Assembly (NCBI RefSeq): GCF_013377535.1
Contig: NZ_JABCJE010000009.1
Coordinates: 62,001 to 126,000 of the forward strand
DNA: 64,000 nucleotides
Reading direction: 5' to 3'
DNA from: Donghicola mangrovi
GTDB lineage: Bacteria > Pseudomonadota > Alphaproteobacteria > Rhodobacterales > Rhodobacteraceae
Shown here: piece after piece, positions 46,159 to 55,185 of the stretch
How positions within the stretch are numbered: position 1 is the first letter of the stretch
Layout of the letters: every line of letters begins with the position of its first letter
Program-made: the position numbers and the translations under genes
The notes under the pieces: generated by a model
What the model saw: the letters and a program-made list of their open reading frames with translations, nothing else
The model's database searches: none
Told to the model about the DNA's origin: nothing

Positions 46159-47354
46159 TGGAGGTCTTCACCGGCTCCTTCACCCAGCAAGAACCCATCT
46201 GTGAAGAGGGCATCGCGGCGGCAGTCGAGGTGATGCGCCATGGCCGTCTGCACCGGTATAATACGGCGGCGGGAGAGATTTCCCACAGCGCCCTGCTCGA
46301 AGAAGAATTCGCCGCCCTGACGGGGGCGAAATACGCTCTGGCCGTGGCCTCGGGCGGCTATGCCATCGGCGCGGCACTGCGTGCGGCGGGTGTCCAACAT
46401 GGCGACCGCGTGCTGACCAACGCGTTTACCTTGGCGCCGGTGCCGGGGGCGATTGCCTCGGTCGGGGGCATCCCCGATCTGGTCGAAGTAACCGAGGATC
46501 TGGTGATCGACCTCGACCATCTGGAGGCCAAGGCCGCGTCCGGCCAATCGAAATACCTGCTCCTCAGCCACATGCGCGGGCACATCTGCGACATGGACCG
46601 CCTGATGGCGATCTGCACCGCCCACGGCATCACGGTGATCGAGGATTGCGCCCATACCATGGGCGCCACGTTCAAAGGCATCCAGAGCGGTCGCCACGGC
46701 TTGATCGGCTGCTATTCCACGCAGACCTACAAACACATGAACTCCGGCGAAGGCGGCTTTCTGGTCACCGATGACGCCGAAACCATGGCCCGCGCAATCA
46801 TCCTGTCGGGCTCCTACATGCTCTACGAACGCCACCGCGCCGCGCCGCCGCTCGAAGTGTTCGAAAGGGTCAAATACATCACCCCCAATATCTCGGGCCG
46901 GATGGACAACCTGCGCGCCGCGATCCTGCGCCCGCAGATCGCGACCCTGCAAGAGCGGATCGACGGCTGGAACGCCCGCTACGCCCGCGTCAAAGAAGGC
47001 CTGTCGAACTGCCCTGGATTGCGCACGATCCAGCATCACGACGATGCGGTTCAGGTCGGCTCCTCGATCCAGTTCCTGCTGCCGGATTGGCCTGCAGAAA
47101 AGGTCACCGACCTTCTGACACGCTGCGCCAAACGGGGCGTGGAACTCAAATGGTTCGGCAAAGCAGAGCCCGTCGCCTTCACCAGCCGCTACGACAGCTG
47201 GCAGTATTTCGCCTCGGAACAACTACCCAACACCGACCGCATCCTCGCGGGCCTGATCGACATGCGCTTGCCGCTGACCTTCAGCCTGAGCGATTGCGAC
47301 TTGATCGCCCGCATCATCCGCGAAGAGGTCTCGGTGCTCCATCAAGCAGCGTAA
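46158..47354 (+). CDS. DegT/DnrJ/EryC1-family PLP aminotransferase
   Basis: A 398-residue fold-type I PLP enzyme. The Schiff-base Lys lies in CYSTQTYKHMNSGEGGFLVTDD, PLP-phosphate contacts in ALAVASGGYAIGAALRAAGV, and the Asp stacking site in VIEDCAHTMGATFKG. The family makes amino sugars, but no sugar-nucleotide genes are adjacent, and the pairing with a HAD phosphatase is unusual, so the substrate is open. The ATG at 46158 overlaps the previous stop. Confidence 0.88.
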   Translation: MEVFTGSFTQQEPICEEGIAAAVEVMRHGRLHRYNTAAGEISHSALLEEEFAALTGAKYALAVASGGYAIGAALRAAGVQHGDRVLTNAFTLAPVPGAIASVGGIPDLVEVTEDLVIDLDHLEAKAASGQSKYLLLSHMRGHICDMDRLMAICTAHGITVIEDCAHTMGATFKGIQSGRHGLIGCYSTQTYKHMNSGEGGFLVTDDAETMARAIILSGSYMLYERHRAAPPLEVFERVKYITPNISGRMDNLRAAILRPQIATLQERIDGWNARYARVKEGLSNCPGLRTIQHHDDAVQVGSSIQFLLPDWPAEKVTDLLTRCAKRGVELKWFGKAEPVAFTSRYDSWQYFASEQLPNTDRILAGLIDMRLPLTFSLSDCDLIARIIREEVSVLHQAA

Positions 47355-47530
47355 GCCTTGTGTTTCTCCTTGCCGGAAATACTCCGGGGGTGAATTGGCC
47401 ATAGGCCAAGAGGGGGCAGCGCCCCCTTTTTTTCATTTCTGGTGGCGCGCTACGCGCGGATGGGGGCGCTGCCCCCACGGCCCTTTGGGCCTTCCCCCGG
47501 GGTATTTGCACCAAGATGAAATCAGGGGTG

Positions 47531-47562
47531 TTGACATGAATTTATTTATGAACAAGTGTTCA
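47531..47562 (+). promoter_or_regulatory. Promoter with TetR-type palindrome ahead of ivd
   Basis: TTGACA at 47531-47536 is a perfect -35 box. The perfect palindrome TGAACA-AG-TGTTCA (47549-47562) lies where a -10 and start point would be, so a repressor bound there would block transcription. The ivd start is 36 bases further. Confidence 0.55.
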
Positions 47563-47597
47563 ATAAAGGGATTTGGTTGATCTGGGAGGAATCGCCA

Positions 47598-48761
47598 ATG
47601 TTCATGTCTTCGATGACGTTCGACTTGGGGGAAGAGGTCAACGCGCTGCGCGATATGGTGCATCGCTGGGCGCAAGAGCGGGTGAAACCTATCGCGGCGG
47701 AAGTGGATCAGGGGAATGCGTTTCCCAATGAGCTTTGGCGCGAGATGGGGGAATTGGGCCTGCTGGGCGTGACTGTGGCCGAGGAGTATGGCGGGGCGGG
47801 GATGTCCTATTTGGCCCATACGATCGCGGTTGAGGAGATTGCTCGGGCAAGTGCGTCTGTCTCGCTCAGTTACGGGGCCCATTCAAACCTCTGCGTGAAC
47901 CAGATCAAGCTGAACGGGACCGAGGAGCAGAAGCAGAAGTACCTGCCGCGGCTCATCAGTGGCGAGCATGTGGGCGCTTTGGCGATGTCCGAGGCAGGGG
48001 CGGGGTCCGATGTGGTCTCTATGACTCTGCGGGCCGAGAAGCAGAACGGGTATTACCTTCTGAACGGCAACAAGTACTGGATCACCAACGGGCCGGATGC
48101 GGATACCTTGGTGGTGTATGCCAAGACCGATCCCGAGGCGGGGTCCAAGGGGATCACCGCCTTTATCGTCGAGAAAGAGTTCAAGGGCTTCTCGACCTCC
48201 AAGCATTTCGACAAGCTCGGGATGCGCGGGTCCAACACCGCTGAGCTGATTTTCGAGGATGTGGAAGTGCCCTTTGAAAATGTCCTTGGCGAAGAGGGCA
48301 AGGGAGTGCGGGTGCTGATGTCCGGTCTGGACTACGAGCGTGTGGTTCTGGCGGGGATCGGGACGGGGATCATGGCGGCTTGCCTCGATGAGATCATGCC
48401 CTATCTGGCCGAGCGCACCCAGTTCGGGCAGCCCATCGGGAATTTCCAACTGATGCAGGCCAAGATCGCCGACATGTACACCGCGATGAACTCTGCCCGC
48501 GCCTATGTCTATGAGGTCGCTAAGGCGTGTGATCGCGGGCAGGTGACGCGGCAGGATGCGGCGGCGTGCGTGCTCTATGCCAGCGAAGAGGCCATGAAGC
48601 AGGCCCATCAGGCCGTGCAGGCCATGGGCGGGGCGGGGTTCCTGAATGACAGCGTGGTCAGCCGCCTGTTCCGAGACGCCAAGCTGATGGAGATCGGCGC
48701 GGGCACCAGCGAAATCCGCCGGATGCTGATCGGGCGCGAGCTGATGGGAACGATGAAGTGA
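47598..48761 (+). CDS. ivd: Isovaleryl-CoA dehydrogenase
   Basis: A 387-residue FAD enzyme that oxidises isovaleryl-CoA to 3-methylcrotonyl-CoA in leucine breakdown. The [19 protein letters not shown] segment closely resembles isovaleryl-CoA dehydrogenases and holds the catalytic Glu, unlike other acyl-CoA dehydrogenases. FAD/CoA motifs include [25 protein letters not shown] and [15 protein letters not shown]. The ATG at 47598 has GGGAGGA upstream. Electrons would go to electron-transfer flavoprotein. Confidence 0.95.
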   Translation: MFMSSMTFDLGEEVNALRDMVHRWAQERVKPIAAEVDQGNAFPNELWREMGELGLLGVTVAEEYGGAGMSYLAHTIAVEEIARASASVSLSYGAHSNLCVNQIKLNGTEEQKQKYLPRLISGEHVGALAMSEAGAGSDVVSMTLRAEKQNGYYLLNGNKYWITNGPDADTLVVYAKTDPEAGSKGITAFIVEKEFKGFSTSKHFDKLGMRGSNTAELIFEDVEVPFENVLGEEGKGVRVLMSGLDYERVVLAGIGTGIMAACLDEIMPYLAERTQFGQPIGNFQLMQAKIADMYTAMNSARAYVYEVAKACDRGQVTRQDAAACVLYASEEAMKQAHQAVQAMGGAGFLNDSVVSRLFRDAKLMEIGAGTSEIRRMLIGRELMGTMK

Positions 48762-49081
48762 GCCTGACGCAGGTCGCTTTCACGGTGCTCGGGGCCTTTC
48801 TGGCTTTGGTCGCGGTGATCGGCCTGCGGCTGGGCTGGACGGCCGCCACGATCACCGAAACCGAGGTGATCGAGCGCTATGCCAGCGCCTATGTCGCCGA
48901 GGCGGGCGGGGGCGCGGAACTGACCGACTGTCATGCCGAGGCGGGCCAGACGTGGTGGATCAAGCTGCGGGTGGTCTGTGCGGCGGCCGACGGGCGGGAA
49001 TGGCGCTTCGGCGCGGGCCTGTGGGGGCAGTTGATGTATGTTGAACGCATCACCCCTCATCACAAGGAGATACGGATATGA
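48758..49081 (+). CDS. Small membrane-anchored protein, unknown
   Basis: A 107-residue protein starting with GTG at 48758 that overlaps the ivd stop. It has one membrane segment at about residues 5-27 ([23 protein letters not shown]) and a soluble tail with two Cys residues ([18 protein letters not shown]). It overlaps the next start by four bases. Reading in the same tight string as ivd suggests a common transcript; function unknown. Confidence 0.6.
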   Translation: MSLTQVAFTVLGAFLALVAVIGLRLGWTAATITETEVIERYASAYVAEAGGGAELTDCHAEAGQTWWIKLRVVCAAADGREWRFGAGLWGQLMYVERITPHHKEIRI

Positions 49082-49575
49082 AACGGATGATCCTGATGGC
49101 TGCGCTGGTTGCGGGGCCTGCCTTGGCCCAAGACGACATGGTGTTTGATGACAGCATCGTGGGGCAGTGCGTTCAGGCGGCTGCGGACGCGGGTGCGGCC
49201 GAGGCCTGTATCGGCAAGGCGGCGGACGATTGCATGACCCGCAATCCGGGCGGCGAGAGCACCTATGGCATGAACTTCTGCATCGGGCAGGAGGCGGCGG
49301 TCTGGGACGGTCTGCTGAACGCCGAGTATCAGCGGGTGATGGCCTCGGACAAGGAGATCGACGCGCAGACCAAGGCCGACGGCTATGGCGCGCCGGAACT
49401 GGCCCCTGCGCTGAAGGCGATGCAGCGGGCTTGGATCGCCTATCGCGACACGACCTGCACCTACGAGGCCAGCCAGTGGGGTGGCGGCACGGGGGCAGGG
49501 CCAGCCTATGCGGGCTGCATGATGCGGCTGACGGCGATGCAGACGCTGTACCTGCGCGATACGGGGCCTTTTTGA
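49078..49575 (+). CDS. LprI/DUF1311-type exported protein 1
   Basis: A 165-residue protein with a signal peptide (MILMAALVAGPALAQ). The mature part has the DUF1311 pattern of lysozyme-inhibitor LprI-like proteins: spaced Cys (QCVQAAADAGAAEACIGKAADDC), then FCIGQEAAVWDGLLNAEYQRVMA and LKAMQRAWIAYRDTTCTYEAS. Probably periplasmic. Six or more Cys suggest disulfides. The next gene is a paralogue. Confidence 0.8.
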   Translation: MKRMILMAALVAGPALAQDDMVFDDSIVGQCVQAAADAGAAEACIGKAADDCMTRNPGGESTYGMNFCIGQEAAVWDGLLNAEYQRVMASDKEIDAQTKADGYGAPELAPALKAMQRAWIAYRDTTCTYEASQWGGGTGAGPAYAGCMMRLTAMQTLYLRDTGPF

Positions 49576-49643
49576 GGTCGGTTTTGTGATTGGGCAAACT
49601 GCGGTATGGGGGACCCGTTACTTTGCCTAAAGGAGATTTTGCC

Positions 49644-50120
49644 ATGAACATTCGTCTTTTCATTGCGCTGGGGTTGATAGCGGGGCCGGTTTGGGCTGCT
49701 GAGGATACGCCCGAGGAGTTGCGTGCCGCTTGCTTTGAGATGTCTGCGATGATGGGCCAGTTGGCTCCTTGTGCGGGCGAGGCCGCGCAGGTCTGTCTGG
49801 AAGCCAAGACGGGATCTGCAAACAAGGGTGCATCGGCTGCTGTGATGGCCGAATGCTTCGCGCCCGAGGCGGAGTGGTGGGATCAGAAGGCGACAGCGGA
49901 ATACGAGCGCGTTCTGGCGGACTTTCAGAAGATGAACGCCGCCGATCAGTCGGAGGCCGTAAAGGCCTTTCATGCCGCGTGGCTGACGTATCGCGATGCC
50001 AAATGTGATGTCGCCATTGCGGGGTTCGGCCTTGGGGCAGGGTCGAACCTGCCAGTGATCATTTGCCGGATGAACGAGAGTGCGGAGCACGCGGTGTATC
50101 TGTCAGTCAGGGGAAAATAG
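49644..50120 (+). CDS. LprI/DUF1311-type exported protein 2
   Basis: A 158-residue paralogue of the preceding protein with a signal peptide (NIRLFIALGLIAGPVWA). The DUF1311 pattern is kept: CFEMSAMMGQLAPCAGEAAQVCLE, AECFAPEAEWWDQKATAEYERVLADF and AFHAAWLTYRDAKCDVA. The ATG at 49644 follows AAAGGAG by 7 bases; the upstream in-frame codons lack a signal. Tandem duplication is likely. Confidence 0.8.
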   Translation: MNIRLFIALGLIAGPVWAAEDTPEELRAACFEMSAMMGQLAPCAGEAAQVCLEAKTGSANKGASAAVMAECFAPEAEWWDQKATAEYERVLADFQKMNAADQSEAVKAFHAAWLTYRDAKCDVAIAGFGLGAGSNLPVIICRMNESAEHAVYLSVRGK

Positions 50121-50184
50121 CGCCCCTTCTGACGTGGAATGACACCCTGCGGGGAGGCAGGGTTAACTTGAGGGAGGAGCGCCG

Positions 50185-51792
50185 ATGGCGCGGCTAAAGA
50201 GCCAGATCCAGACCGGATCGGAAACCTATCGGGCCAATCTGGCCGCGCATGAGGCGATGTTGGCCGAGGTGCGTGCCGCCGCCGATTGGGCGGCTGCGGG
50301 CGGCGGTGACAAGGCCCGTGAAAGGCACCTGAGCCGCGGCAAGATGCTGCCGCGGGATCGGGTGGGGGCGCTGCTCGATGCCGGGTCTCCTTTCCTCGAG
50401 ATTGGCGCCATGGCGGCGCACGGGTTGTACGAGGGAGCCGCTCCTTGTGCGGGCGTCGTTGCAGGGATCGGGCGCGTGCACGGGCGCGATGTCATGGTTG
50501 TCTGCAACGACGCCACCGTAAAGGGCGGCACCTATTACCCGATGACGGTCAAAAAGCACCTGCGGGCCCAAGAGATCGCCGAGGAATGCCGTTTGCCTTG
50601 TGTCTACCTGGTGGATAGCGGGGGGGCGAACCTGCCCAATCAGGACGAGGTTTTCCCTGACCGCGATCATTTTGGGCGGATTTTCTATAATCAGGCGCGG
50701 ATGAGCGCGAAGGGAATCCCTCAGATCGCGGTGGTGATGGGGTCGTGTACGGCGGGCGGGGCCTATGTGCCTGCGATGTCGGATGTGTCGATCATCGTCA
50801 AAGAGCAGGGAACGATTTTCTTGGCGGGGCCGCCGTTGGTGAAGGCCGCGACGGGCGAAGTGGTGACCGCCGAGGATTTGGGCGGCGGCGATGTGCATAC
50901 GCGCCTGTCCGGTGTGGCGGACTATCTGGCCGAGGATGATGCGCACGCTCTGGCTTTGGCGCGGGAAGCCGTGCGGCATCTGAACTGCCCTCCTGCGGGG
51001 GCAGTAGATTGGGCCGCGCCCGAGGAGCCCGCCTATGATCCGGACGAAATTCTGGGCGTGGTGCCCGGTGATCTGCGCACCCCCTATGACATTCGCGAGG
51101 TGATCGCGCGGGTGGTGGACGGCAGCCGCTTTGACGAGTTCAAGGCGCGGTTCGGGGAGACTTTGGTCACCGGTTTTGCCCATGTGGAAGGGTGCCCTGT
51201 GGGGATCGTGGCCAACAATGGGGTGCTGTTTTCCGAAGCCGCTGTGAAGGGCGCTCATTTCATCGAGCTGTGTTCGCAGCGGAAGATCCCCTTGGTGTTC
51301 TTGCAGAACATCACTGGGTTCATGGTCGGGCGGAAGTACGAGAACGAAGGGATCGCGCGGCACGGGGCCAAGATGGTGACGGCTGTGGCCAGTACCTCGG
51401 TGCCCAAGATCACCATGCTGGTGGGCGGGTCCTTTGGTGCGGGGAACTATGGGATGGCCGGTCGGGCCTATCAGCCGCGGTTCCTGTGGACTTGGCCGAA
51501 TAGCCGGATTTCGGTGATGGGTGGCCCGCAGGCGGCGGGCGTGTTGGCGACGGTGAAACGGGATGCCATCGAGCGCGCTGGCGGCGAGTGGAGCGCCGAG
51601 GAGGAAGCGGCGTTCAAGCAGCCCACGCTGGAGATGTTCGAGCGGCAGAGCCATCCTTTGTACGCGACGGCGCGGCTGTGGGACGACGGGATCATTGATC
51701 CGCGCAAGACGCGGGCGGTGCTGTCGCTGAGCCTGAGGGCGGCGCTGAACGCGCCTATTGAAGAGACCAAATTCGGCGTGTTCCGCATGTGA
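50185..51792 (+). CDS. mccB: Methylcrotonyl-CoA carboxylase carboxyltransferase (beta) subunit
   Basis: A 535-residue crotonase-fold carboxyltransferase. It carries [60 protein letters not shown] and [23 protein letters not shown], which are closer to methylcrotonyl- than propionyl-CoA carboxylase beta chains. With MccA it carboxylates 3-methylcrotonyl-CoA to 3-methylglutaconyl-CoA. The context with ivd confirms the leucine pathway. Confidence 0.95.
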   Translation: MARLKSQIQTGSETYRANLAAHEAMLAEVRAAADWAAAGGGDKARERHLSRGKMLPRDRVGALLDAGSPFLEIGAMAAHGLYEGAAPCAGVVAGIGRVHGRDVMVVCNDATVKGGTYYPMTVKKHLRAQEIAEECRLPCVYLVDSGGANLPNQDEVFPDRDHFGRIFYNQARMSAKGIPQIAVVMGSCTAGGAYVPAMSDVSIIVKEQGTIFLAGPPLVKAATGEVVTAEDLGGGDVHTRLSGVADYLAEDDAHALALAREAVRHLNCPPAGAVDWAAPEEPAYDPDEILGVVPGDLRTPYDIREVIARVVDGSRFDEFKARFGETLVTGFAHVEGCPVGIVANNGVLFSEAAVKGAHFIELCSQRKIPLVFLQNITGFMVGRKYENEGIARHGAKMVTAVASTSVPKITMLVGGSFGAGNYGMAGRAYQPRFLWTWPNSRISVMGGPQAAGVLATVKRDAIERAGGEWSAEEEAAFKQPTLEMFERQSHPLYATARLWDDGIIDPRKTRAVLSLSLRAALNAPIEETKFGVFRM

Positions 51793-51886
51793 TTGCGGGC
51801 GGGGGATGGGGGGCGCTGCCCCCGCGCCTGAGGCGCTCCCCCGGGGTATTTTCGCCAAGATGAAACAGCGGCCGGGGGAGAGGGTC

Positions 51887-53839
51887 ATGTTTGACAGCGT
51901 GTTGATTGCGAACCGTGGAGAGATTGCCTGCCGTGTGGCGCGGACGGCGCGGGCGATGGGCTTGCGCGTGGTGGCGGTTTTTTCCGATGCGGATCGGGAT
52001 GCGGCCCATGTGGCGATGGCGGATCAGGCCGTGTGGATCGGGGGGAATGCGCCCGCCGACAGCTATTTGCGCGGGGACCGGATCATTGCGGCAGCCTTGG
52101 AGGCCGGGGCGGGGGCGATCCATCCGGGCTATGGGTTTTTGTCCGAGAATGCGGCGTTTGTGGAGGCAGTCGAGGCGGCGGGTTTGGTTTTTGTCGGGCC
52201 GACCGCCGGGGCCATTCGGGCGATGGGACTAAAGGATGCGGCCAAGGCGCTGATGGCTGAAGCGGGGGTGCCTGTGGTGCCCGGTTATCATGGGGCGGAT
52301 CAGTCGGACGGGCTGCTGGCCGAGGAGGCGGGGCGGATCGGCTATCCGGTCTTGATCAAGGCTGTGGCCGGGGGCGGCGGCAAGGGGATGCGTTTGGTCG
52401 AGAGCGCGGACGGGTTTGCCGAGGCGCTGGCGAGTGCGCGGGCCGAGGCGCGGACGGCCTTTGGCAACGATGCCGTGCTGATCGAGAAGTATGTGAGCAG
52501 CCCGCGCCATATCGAGGTGCAGGTGTTCGGGGATGGTGAGCGGTTCGTGCACCTGTTCGAGCGGGATTGTTCTTTGCAGCGGCGGCACCAGAAGGTGATC
52601 GAGGAGGCCCCTGCGCCCGGTATGACCGAGGAGATGCGGAGCGCCATGGGGGCGGCGGCGGTGCGGGCGGCCGAGGCGATCGGCTATCGCGGGGCTGGGA
52701 CGGTGGAGTTCATCGTGGATGGCTCTGACGGGCTGCGGCCTGACCGGTTCTGGTTCATGGAGATGAACACCCGTTTGCAGGTCGAGCATCCCGTGACCGA
52801 GGCCATCACCGGCGTCGATCTGGTGGAGTGGCAGCTGCGTGTGGCGATGGGCGAACCCTTGCCCGCGCGACAGGAGGATCTGTCGATCAACGGCCATGCC
52901 TTCGAGGCGCGGCTCTATGCCGAGGACGTGCCGGCGGGGTTCCTGCCTGCCACTGGACGCATCGGACATTTGCGTTTTGCAAAGTGTGTGCGCGCCGATA
53001 GCGGGGTGCGGGCGGGCGATGTGATCAGCCCGTTTTACGATCCCATGATTGCGAAACTGATCGTCCACGGGCCAAATCGACGAATCGCTTTGGCGCGGCT
53101 TCGGGCGGGTCTGACACAAACGCAGGTTGCGGGGACGGTTACGAATCTGTCTTTTCTTAAAGCGTTGTCAGAACATGACAAATTTGCAAATGAAGAGGTC
53201 GATACGGGCCTGATCGCAAGAAATATTGATACCCTGACCTATGCACCCGCAGCATCGGTGGAAGTGGTTGCATTGGCTACAGTTTCCGCTCTGGGACTGG
53301 AAAATGCTGCAGGTGCACATCAGGGCTTTGCCCTTTGGGCCGCGCCGCGCCGGAATGTATTGTTGACACAAGGGGATAAAGTGTGGAGCGTATCGGTAGA
53401 ATTTAATGGCCCTCGCGCGATGACGGTTGATCTGGGGGAGGAGCAGGTCACGCTGATGCGCGACAGCGAGGGGCATTGGCGGGCAGGAGGGGCCCGCATT
53501 GGCGAGGCGGTGACGCTGGGGGAGAGTGTCACCGTCTTCGCATCTCAGACACACAATTTTGCAATCATTGATCCGCTGGATCGCGCAATGGATGGGGCTG
53601 GTGACACTAGCCTTGTGGTTGCGCCGATGCCGGGCGTCGTGTCGGCGGTCTTCGTCAAGTCAGGAGAATCGGTGCAGGCCGGCGACAGATTGGCGCTGCT
53701 GGAGGCCATGAAAATGGAGCACGCCATGCTGGCCCCGCGCGACGGGGTGATCGCCGAGGTTCTGGTTGCCACTGGTGACCAGATCGAGGCGGGCGCTGGC
53801 ATGATCCGGCTGGAGCAGGCAGAGGAGGCCGCCGCATGA
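51887..53839 (+). CDS. mccA: Methylcrotonyl-CoA carboxylase biotin-containing (alpha) subunit
   Basis: A 650-residue protein: biotin carboxylase (DSVLIANRGEIACRVARTARAMGL, KAVAGGGGKGMRLVES, FMEMNTRLQVEHPVTEAITG), a linker domain, and a biotinyl domain with EAMKMEHAM (Lys609). The ATG at 51887 is preceded by GGGGGAGAGG; the longer frame continues upstream through a repeated intergenic motif and is not used. It overlaps the GST gene by four bases. Codon use between 53100 and 53420 is noticeably more AT-rich than the flanks. Confidence 0.95.
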   Translation: MFDSVLIANRGEIACRVARTARAMGLRVVAVFSDADRDAAHVAMADQAVWIGGNAPADSYLRGDRIIAAALEAGAGAIHPGYGFLSENAAFVEAVEAAGLVFVGPTAGAIRAMGLKDAAKALMAEAGVPVVPGYHGADQSDGLLAEEAGRIGYPVLIKAVAGGGGKGMRLVESADGFAEALASARAEARTAFGNDAVLIEKYVSSPRHIEVQVFGDGERFVHLFERDCSLQRRHQKVIEEAPAPGMTEEMRSAMGAAAVRAAEAIGYRGAGTVEFIVDGSDGLRPDRFWFMEMNTRLQVEHPVTEAITGVDLVEWQLRVAMGEPLPARQEDLSINGHAFEARLYAEDVPAGFLPATGRIGHLRFAKCVRADSGVRAGDVISPFYDPMIAKLIVHGPNRRIALARLRAGLTQTQVAGTVTNLSFLKALSEHDKFANEEVDTGLIARNIDTLTYAPAASVEVVALATVSALGLENAAGAHQGFALWAAPRRNVLLTQGDKVWSVSVEFNGPRAMTVDLGEEQVTLMRDSEGHWRAGGARIGEAVTLGESVTVFASQTHNFAIIDPLDRAMDGAGDTSLVVAPMPGVVSAVFVKSGESVQAGDRLALLEAMKMEHAMLAPRDGVIAEVLVATGDQIEAGAGMIRLEQAEEAAA

Positions 53840-54489
53840 TCCGTTTGCACCACTGTCCCCAGACCCGGTCCATGCGCAGCCTGTGGCTGCTGCACGAGCT
53901 GGGGGTGGACTTCGAGGTCGTGACCCACGGGTTCGATAAGAGCCTGCGGTCTGACAGCTTTCTGGAGATGTCGCCAGCGGGCCGCGTGCCTGCGCTGGAG
54001 ATTGACGGCGCGACCATGTTCGAGACCGGCGCGATCACCGAATATCTGTGCGATGTCTACGCGGACAGCCCCATGGGGCGGCCTGCGGGGCACCCCGAGC
54101 GGCGGGACTGGCTGATGTGGCTGCACTTTGCCGAGACCCTGAGCCAGCATTCGGCGGCGCTGACCCAGCAGCACATCATGCTGTACGAGGACTCCATGCG
54201 TTCGCCCATCATCATGAAGCTGGAAGCGGCCCGTTTGAAGAAATGCTATGGCGGGATCGAGGCCCGTTTGGCGGGGCGCGATCACCTGCTGGACGGTGGC
54301 TTTTCGGCGGCGGATATCAGCGTGGGACAGGCGGTGTACATGTCCCGCCATTTCGCGCGGCTGACAGGCTTTCCGGCGCTGGAGGCGTGGTACGGGCGGA
54401 TCTCGGCGCGGCCTGCGTTTCAGGCGTCCCTGCCGCGCGAGGGCGAGCGTCTGCTGTACAATGAGCCGTTCTATCCCGCGTGGGAGTGA
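53836..54489 (+). CDS. Glutathione S-transferase family protein
   Basis: A 217-residue thioredoxin-fold plus all-alpha GST. The N-terminal domain reads IRLHHCPQTRSMRSLWLLHELGVDFEVV, with the Ser/Cys-type active-site region and P-A-L/E-T-G elements (GRVPALEIDGATMFETGAITEYLC). The C-terminal helical domain follows (FSAADISVGQAVYMSR). The ATGA overlap with mccA suggests translational coupling. Substrate is unknown; it is the last gene before the accessory region. Confidence 0.88.
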   Translation: MIRLHHCPQTRSMRSLWLLHELGVDFEVVTHGFDKSLRSDSFLEMSPAGRVPALEIDGATMFETGAITEYLCDVYADSPMGRPAGHPERRDWLMWLHFAETLSQHSAALTQQHIMLYEDSMRSPIIMKLEAARLKKCYGGIEARLAGRDHLLDGGFSAADISVGQAVYMSRHFARLTGFPALEAWYGRISARPAFQASLPREGERLLYNEPFYPAWE

Positions 54490-54768
54490 GCGGTCCGGAG
54501 GCGGGGCCTCCGGAGGCCTCCGGCGGGGGTATGTCAAGCGATCAAAAGTCATGGAATATTGGTTGTCGGAGAATAAGCACCTCTGATTGCCTACATTCGT
54601 GCCTACTCTCTAAATTTCACTCCTACATGCAGGACTTGATCGAGTGGGCTTTCCCAGCCCATCGTCGACTTATCGGCATTTTTGCATGTAAGTTTTTTAA
54701 GTATGCATGCGCAGCAATTCGAGCGAAAATTCCTATCATTCTTAGGTTGAATGATTTTGGATTCTATC
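54490..54768. other. Junction between core and accessory DNA
   Basis: A GC-rich hairpin follows the GST stop (TCCGGAGG 54494-54501 with CCTCCGGA 54507-54514, no T-run). From about 54540 the sequence becomes clearly more AT-rich, marking the probable left edge of an island. No direct repeat, tRNA or integrase is visible. Confidence 0.5.
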
Positions 54769-55185
54769 ATGGAAAATTGGGCTGAGTTTTTTACTGATCC
54801 TGAAACACAGAAAGCAATTTCTTGGCTTGGAGGAGGACTAGCGGCTATCGGCGCAGCAGCTTGGACGGTCATTAAATATTTCTACCCCAAGGAAGAGAGC
54901 AAGCCGCCAGCAGCGGTTCCCCAGAACAGTGTCTCTTCTTCTAAAGTGACCGCTGACGGGGGCGGCACCGCAGTAGGCGGGAACGTCTCAATAAGTGGAC
55001 CAACTATCAATCAAGGGCCGAACCGTTTCAGCATAATCGCGCTTGCCTTGGCAGTGGTCGGCGTCATTGTTTTATCTTTGGCCTTCGCGGGCAACAACGT
55101 TACGGCGATAAACGGTGGTGTCGCTATTGGGGGGGACGCTTCCGAGAGTCAGGTTCAAACCGACAACCAGAGTATTGAGAAATGA
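54769..55185 (+). CDS. Two-pass membrane protein with A-V-GG motifs
   Basis: A protein of about 138 residues (ATG at 54769; an upstream in-frame start at 54751 adds six residues). A short soluble start (MENWAEFFTDPETQKA) is followed by a membrane segment ISWLGGGLAAIGAAAWTVIKYF and a Pro-rich loop. Then come GGGTAVGGNVSISGPTI, a second membrane segment FSIIALALAVVGVIVLSLAFA, and a second motif NGGVAIGGDASESQVQ. I know such A-V/I-GG segments as linkers next to TPR, NACHT or caspase-like proteins in bacteria. It overlaps the TPR gene by four bases (ATGA). Function unknown. Confidence 0.7.
   Translation: MENWAEFFTDPETQKAISWLGGGLAAIGAAAWTVIKYFYPKEESKPPAAVPQNSVSSSKVTADGGGTAVGGNVSISGPTINQGPNRFSIIALALAVVGVIVLSLAFAGNNVTAINGGVAIGGDASESQVQTDNQSIEK

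Noticed and set aside
50194-51888. 564-codon frame opposite mccB
   Set aside because: Antisense shadow with Arg/His-rich product; mccB is convincing.
54490-54520. Attachment site at the GC-rich hairpin after the GST gene
   Set aside because: No second copy, tRNA end or integrase in the window; it looks like a transcript-end hairpin.
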